Shown here piece after piece: positions 60,934-64,000 of a stretch of DNA of 64,000 nt. Source of the DNA: Blastococcus sp. (GTDB lineage Bacteria; Actinomycetota; Actinomycetes; Mycobacteriales; Geodermatophilaceae); contig JAODNN010000104.1 in assembly GCA_025465355.1 (NCBI GenBank), positions 1-64,000 on the forward strand, written 5' to 3'. Numbering within the stretch: the stretch's first letter is position 1; each line of letters begins with the position of its first letter. The notes beneath the pieces were generated by a model. That model worked only from the letters and a program-made list of their open reading frames with translations, made no database searches and was not told the origin of the DNA. Made by a program: the position numbers and the translations under genes.

Positions 60934-61719
60934 TCACCGGCCGGTGAACTGCGCCTTCCCCGGCCCGTTCTCGAGGAACGAGCGCATCCCGGTCTTCTGG
61001 TCCTCGGTGTCGAACAGCTCGGCGAACAACCGGCTCTCCAGCGCGAGCCCTTCCTCGATGGGCAGCTCGAGCCCCTCGTCGATGGCCTGCTTGGCCGCGG
61101 CCAGGGCCCGCGGCGGACCGGCGGCGAACTTGCGGGCCATCGCCACAGCGGTGGAGTAGACCTCGTCGTCGGGCACGACCGCGTCGGCCAGGCCGATCTC
61201 CAGGGCCTCGTCCGCGCCCACGTGCCGGCCGGTGAAGATCAGGTCCTTGGCCTTGGCCGGGCCGACGAGCCGGGCCATCCGCTGGGTGCCGCCCGCGCCG
61301 GGGATGACGCCGAGCAGGATCTCGGGCTGGCCGACCTTGGCCGACGCCCCGAGCACTCGGAAGTCGGCGCACAGCGCCAGCTCGTAGCCGCCGCCGAGCG
61401 CATACCCGGTGATGGCGGCGATGACCGGCTTGGGGATCCGGGCGACCTCGGTGAACGACGCGGTGAGCTCGCGCCCCCAGGCGACCATGCCGGTGCCGTC
61501 CAGCTCGGACATCGACGTGATGTCGGCGCCCGCCGCGAAGACGCGCTCCCCGCCGTAGAGGACGACGGCCCGCACGTCCTCGCGTCGGCCGGCCTCCAGG
61601 GCCGCGACCCGGACCTCCTGGAACAGCTGCTCGTTGATCGCGTTCATCTTCGGCCGGTCGAGCCGGATCGTGCCGACCCCGTCCTCTACCTGCAGGGTCA
61701 CGAATTCGGGATCAGCCAT
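60934..61719 (-). CDS. Enoyl-CoA hydratase/isomerase family protein
   Basis: 261 residues from ATG 61719. Crotonase fold: LDRPKMNAINEQLFQEV, FAAGADITSMSEL (oxyanion hole), GYALGGGYELALCADFRVL with Glu113, and GQPEILLGVIPGAGGTQRMARLVG with Glu133; the 20-residue spacing equals that of Glu144/Glu164 in rat enoyl-CoA hydratase, so both catalytic acids are kept. It hydrates 2-enoyl-CoA in fatty-acid or amino-acid oxidation, which would use the nearby EtfAB. No acyl-CoA dehydrogenase is in the window. Its stop codon sits in the 14-nt palindrome TCACCGGCCGGTGA. Confidence 0.94.
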   Translation of the reverse strand: MADPEFVTLQVEDGVGTIRLDRPKMNAINEQLFQEVRVAALEAGRREDVRAVVLYGGERVFAAGADITSMSELDGTGMVAWGRELTASFTEVARIPKPVIAAITGYALGGGYELALCADFRVLGASAKVGQPEILLGVIPGAGGTQRMARLVGPAKAKDLIFTGRHVGADEALEIGLADAVVPDDEVYSTAVAMARKFAAGPPRALAAAKQAIDEGLELPIEEGLALESRLFAELFDTEDQKTGMRSFLENGPGKAQFTGR

Positions 61720-61732
61720 GCAGGCACCCTAA

Positions 61733-61789
61733 GGCCCCGCTGCAGGGTCCCGCCGCGAGCCTGCGAGCGGTGGGGGGCAGGGGGGTCCT
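61733..61789 (-). repeat. C-rich dispersed repeat, copy C (between ABC ATPase and enoyl-CoA hydratase)
   Basis: Minus-strand AGGACCCCCCTGCC, C-run, CGCTCGCAGGCTCGCGGCGGG, ACCCTGCAGCGGGGCC. Starts 3 nt after the stop of the ABC ATPase gene and nearly fills the gap to the hydratase. Confidence 0.8.
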
Positions 61790-61792
61790 CGT

Positions 61793-62605
61793 TCACGCCG
61801 CCCGTCGGGCGGTGAAGCGGCCTGCAGTCCTGGTCAGGGCCAGCCCGATCCCGAAGGTCTCCGACAGGGCGGCGTCCGTGAGGACGTCGTCCGCCGGTCC
61901 CGCAGTCACGATCTGGCCGTCGCGGAGCAGGAGGGCGTGGGTGTAGCCGGGTGGGATCTCCTCGACGTGGTGGGTGACGAGCACCTGCGCCGGGGCGTAG
62001 TGGTAACGGGCCAGGTCCGACAGCCGGGCCACGAGGTCCTCCCGCCCGCCGAGGTCGAGACCGGCGCCCGGCTCGTCGAGCAGCAGCAGCTCGGGATCGG
62101 GCATCAGCGCGCGGGCGATCTGCACCCGCTTGCGCTCACCCTCGCTGAGCGTGCCGAAGGTCCGGGTGGCCAGCGGGGCGACACCCCACTGCTCCATGAG
62201 CAGAGCCGCGCGGGTCAGGTCGTGGACGTCGTACTGCTCCCGCCAGCGGCCGACGACGGCGTAGCCCGCCGACACCACGATGTCGCCGGTCCGCTCCGAG
62301 GGCTGGAGGCGCTGAGCCAGGGCCGCGCTGGTCAGCCCGATGCGGGGGCGGAGCTCGAAGACGTCGACCGCACCGAGGGTCTCCCCCAGCAGCCGGACCT
62401 CTCCGCGGGTGGGGTGCATGAGGGCGGCGGCGAGCTGCAGGAGCGTTGTCTTCCCCGCGCCGTTGGGCCCGAGAATCACCCAGCGTTGGTCGGCCTCGAC
62501 GGTCCAGTCGAGCCCGCGCAGGAGGTGTGTCTCCCCTCGAACGACGTCGACCCCGGACATCTCGACGACAGCCCCGAGGGCGCCTGTGCTCGACACATCC
62601 CCCAT
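61793..62605 (-). CDS. Lone ABC transporter ATP-binding protein (YlmA-like)
   Basis: 270 residues from ATG 62605; GTG or ATG codons further upstream would add residues without family character. Walker A VILGPNGAGKTTLLQLAAAL, signature FGTLSEGERKRVQIARAL, Walker B LLLLDEPGAGLDLGG, switch His in LVTHHVEEI. Closest in style to the YlmA/ModF-type single ATPases. No permease or binding protein is adjacent, so the partner is unknown. The divergent glycogen enzyme gene starts 63 bp away. Confidence 0.88.
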   Translation of the reverse strand: MGDVSSTGALGAVVEMSGVDVVRGETHLLRGLDWTVEADQRWVILGPNGAGKTTLLQLAAALMHPTRGEVRLLGETLGAVDVFELRPRIGLTSAALAQRLQPSERTGDIVVSAGYAVVGRWREQYDVHDLTRAALLMEQWGVAPLATRTFGTLSEGERKRVQIARALMPDPELLLLDEPGAGLDLGGREDLVARLSDLARYHYAPAQVLVTHHVEEIPPGYTHALLLRDGQIVTAGPADDVLTDAALSETFGIGLALTRTAGRFTARRAA

Positions 62606-62667
62606 CCAACCAACCCCAGGGCACTGACCTGCGGCCCGACTCGGCCGAGACTTGGCACTATCAGGGA

Positions 62668-64000
62668 GTGGCCCGACGTCCAACTGGTGAGGTCCTACCC
62701 GGTTCTCCCTCTCCGCTCGGCGCGCACTGGGACGGGACGGGCACCAATTTCGCGCTGTGGGCCGCCGACGCGCAGGCGGTCGACCTCTGCCTCTTCGACG
62801 AGGACGGGACCGAGGATCGCTACCGACTGGAGGACACCACCCACCAGGTCTGGCACGGCCGGCTCAACGGCGTCGGGCCGGGCCAGCGTTACGGCTACCG
62901 GGTCCACGGCGCGTACGACCCCCCGTCAGGGCACCGGCACAACCCGGCCAAGTTGCTGCTGGACCCCTATGCCCGAGCAGTCGACGGCGAGCTCACCCTG
63001 CATCCCGCGCTGTTCGGCTACGCCGGGGACGCCGTCGACGGGGTCGCGATCGACCGGCAGGACTCCGCGCCGTTCATGCCGCGGGGCGTGGTGGTGCACG
63101 ATCCGTTCCCCTGGAACGGCGACCGACCCCCGCGCACCTCGTGGTCGGACACCGTGATCTACGAGCTGCACGTCAAGGGCGCCACCGCACTGCACCCGGA
63201 CGTTCCCCCTGCGCTACGCGGCACCTACGCCGGCCTTGCGCACCCGGCGTTCATCGAGCACCTGAAGGCGCTCGGCGTCACCGCGGTCGAACTCATGCCG
63301 GTGCACCACTTCGTCAGCGAGCCGCACCTGCTGCGCCGGGGCCTGTCCAACTACTGGGGGTACAACACCCTCGCCTACTTCGCCCCGCACGCCGGCTACA
63401 GCTCCTCGGGCAGCGCCGGCGGTCAGGTCACCGAGTTCAAGACGATGGTCAAGCAGCTGCACGCGGCCGGGATCGAGGTCATCCTCGACGTCGTCTACAA
63501 CCACACGGCGGAGGGCGACCACACCGGCCCGACGCTGTCGTTCAAGGGCATCGACAACCCCGGCTACTACCGGCTCGACGGCGGCAACCGCGCCCGCTAC
63601 ACCGACTACACCGGCTGCGGGAACACCCTCGACGTCCGTCGTCCGGCCGTCCTCGCGCTGCTCATGGACTCGCTGCGCTACTGGGTCACCGAGATGCATG
63701 TCGACGGCTTCCGCTTCGACCTCGCCTCCGCGCTGGCCCGCTCGATGCACGACGTGGACCGGCTGTCGGCGTTCTTCGACGTGGTCCACCAGGACCCGGT
63801 GGTCAGCCAGGTCAAGCTGATCGCCGAGCCGTGGGACGTCGGGCCGGGGGGCTACCAGGTGGGCAACTTCCCCCCGCCCTGGACGGAGTGGAACGGCAAG
63901 TACCGCGACACCGTCCGCGACGTCTGGTCAGGGGCACACGTCGGGGTCCGCGACCTGGCCTACCGGCTCACCGGCTCCTCCGACCTGTACCGGTCCGACG
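62668..64000 (+). CDS. glgX: Glycogen debranching enzyme (GlgX/isoamylase type), 3' end outside window
   Basis: At least 444 residues from GTG 62668; no stop before the window ends. N-terminal CBM48 (PLGAHWDGTGTNFALWAADAQAVDLCLFDEDG ... GQRYGYRVHGAYDP), then GH13 catalytic barrel: DVVYNHTAEGD (region I), DGFRFDLAS with nucleophile Asp351, and LIAEPWDVG with acid Glu387. WGYNTLAYFAPHAGYS is typical for GlgX/TreX, which cut alpha-1,6 branches. Divergent from the lone ABC ATPase; a TATCAG lies 7 nt before the GTG, so the transcript may be leaderless. The catalytic third motif lies beyond the edge. Confidence 0.94.
   Translation, partial: MARRPTGEVLPGSPSPLGAHWDGTGTNFALWAADAQAVDLCLFDEDGTEDRYRLEDTTHQVWHGRLNGVGPGQRYGYRVHGAYDPPSGHRHNPAKLLLDPYARAVDGELTLHPALFGYAGDAVDGVAIDRQDSAPFMPRGVVVHDPFPWNGDRPPRTSWSDTVIYELHVKGATALHPDVPPALRGTYAGLAHPAFIEHLKALGVTAVELMPVHHFVSEPHLLRRGLSNYWGYNTLAYFAPHAGYSSSGSAGGQVTEFKTMVKQLHAAGIEVILDVVYNHTAEGDHTGPTLSFKGIDNPGYYRLDGGNRARYTDYTGCGNTLDVRRPAVLALLMDSLRYWVTEMHVDGFRFDLASALARSMHDVDRLSAFFDVVHQDPVVSQVKLIAEPWDVGPGGYQVGNFPPPWTEWNGKYRDTVRDVWSGAHVGVRDLAYRLTGSSDLYRSD

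Noticed and set aside
60934-60947. Palindrome TCACCGGCCGGTGA at the enoyl-CoA hydratase stop as terminator
   Set aside because: It has no loop and no U-tract; palindromes of this length and composition arise readily at this GC content.

Overview
The window is GC-rich bacterial chromosome with ATG/GTG starts, dense overlapping genes and purine-rich Shine-Dalgarno sites. Gene content (FbiD/CofC-type guanylyltransferase, MutT1-type Nudix-phosphatase fusion, stand-alone MetE C-domain, 13E12-type DUF222-HNH protein) points to an actinobacterium. The mixture of families and an abundant C-rich dispersed repeat would fit Geodermatophilaceae (Blastococcus, Geodermatophilus, Modestobacter), but this is inference from pattern recognition, not a database result. 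Much of the order (thiL ... ddl, gpsA, fbiD, ppk, mutT1, leuD, leuC, iclR, tRNA-Glu/Gln, gltX, FAH, leuB, serA, ilvC, ilvN, ilvB, gatB, gatA, gatC, ACT, ligA, metE-like, mnmA, cysteine desulfurase, etfA, etfB) follows the order I recall from Mycobacterium tuberculosis around Rv2977c-Rv3029c, with insertions, so this is mainly conserved core chromosome.

Layout. 1-6.7 kb: partial DUF222-HNH nuclease, a kinase-like/GNAT/ThiL operon, an Lrp-type sensor domain, DUF3515, a lipoprotein and D-Ala-D-Ala ligase. 6.7-14.3 kb: phosphatidylcholine-synthase-like enzyme, a plsC-gpsA-trans-sulfuration enzyme operon, then fbiD-ppk-mutT1. 14.3-17.1 kb: leuCD with a divergent IclR regulator sharing a 36-bp control region. 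17.1-21.4 kb: galT-galK-sodium symporter-small membrane protein operon. 21.4-21.8 kb: two tandemly duplicated tRNA-Glu(CUC) genes and a tRNA-Gln(CUG). 21.9-25.3 kb: FAH hydrolase-gltX-CPBP protease operon. 25.4-41.8 kb: branched-chain amino acid and serine block (cimA, leuB, serA, ilvC, ilvN, ilvB, ilvD), interrupted by an alpha/beta hydrolase, two Tyr/Gln/Pro-rich membrane proteins and a PAS-GGDEF-EAL protein. 41.9-54.7 kb: PQQ-type sugar dehydrogenase lipoprotein, gatCAB with a 59-residue membrane protein between gatA and gatB, ACT protein, ligA, metE-like, mnmA, cysteine desulfurase, MFS exporter. 54.7-64 kb: etfBA, a four-gene ABC importer, enoyl-CoA hydratase, a lone ABC ATPase and the start of a glycogen debranching enzyme that runs off the window.

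How the genes work together. CimA makes citramalate; LeuCD and LeuB can carry it to 2-oxobutanoate (and serve leucine); IlvBN, IlvC and IlvD finish isoleucine and valine. The two committed entry genes, cimA and ilvB, each carry a short leader ORF rich in the matching amino acids (Ile-Ile-Ile before cimA; Leu-Val-Val-Val before ilvB) followed by a hairpin that starts at the leader stop codon and then an intrinsic terminator: the signature of ribosome-mediated transcription attenuation. GluRS, the Glu/Gln tRNAs and GatCAB together suggest Gln-tRNA is made by transamidation; no glnS is seen in the window.

The most notable non-coding signal is a ~57-bp C-rich repeat present in four places (34.1, 46.8, 54.7, 61.7 kb), three of which begin at or within 3 nt of a stop codon and end in a hairpin. 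No CRISPR, prophage, insertion sequence or secondary-metabolite cluster was seen. No stretch above 300 bases lacks a gene or leader element.
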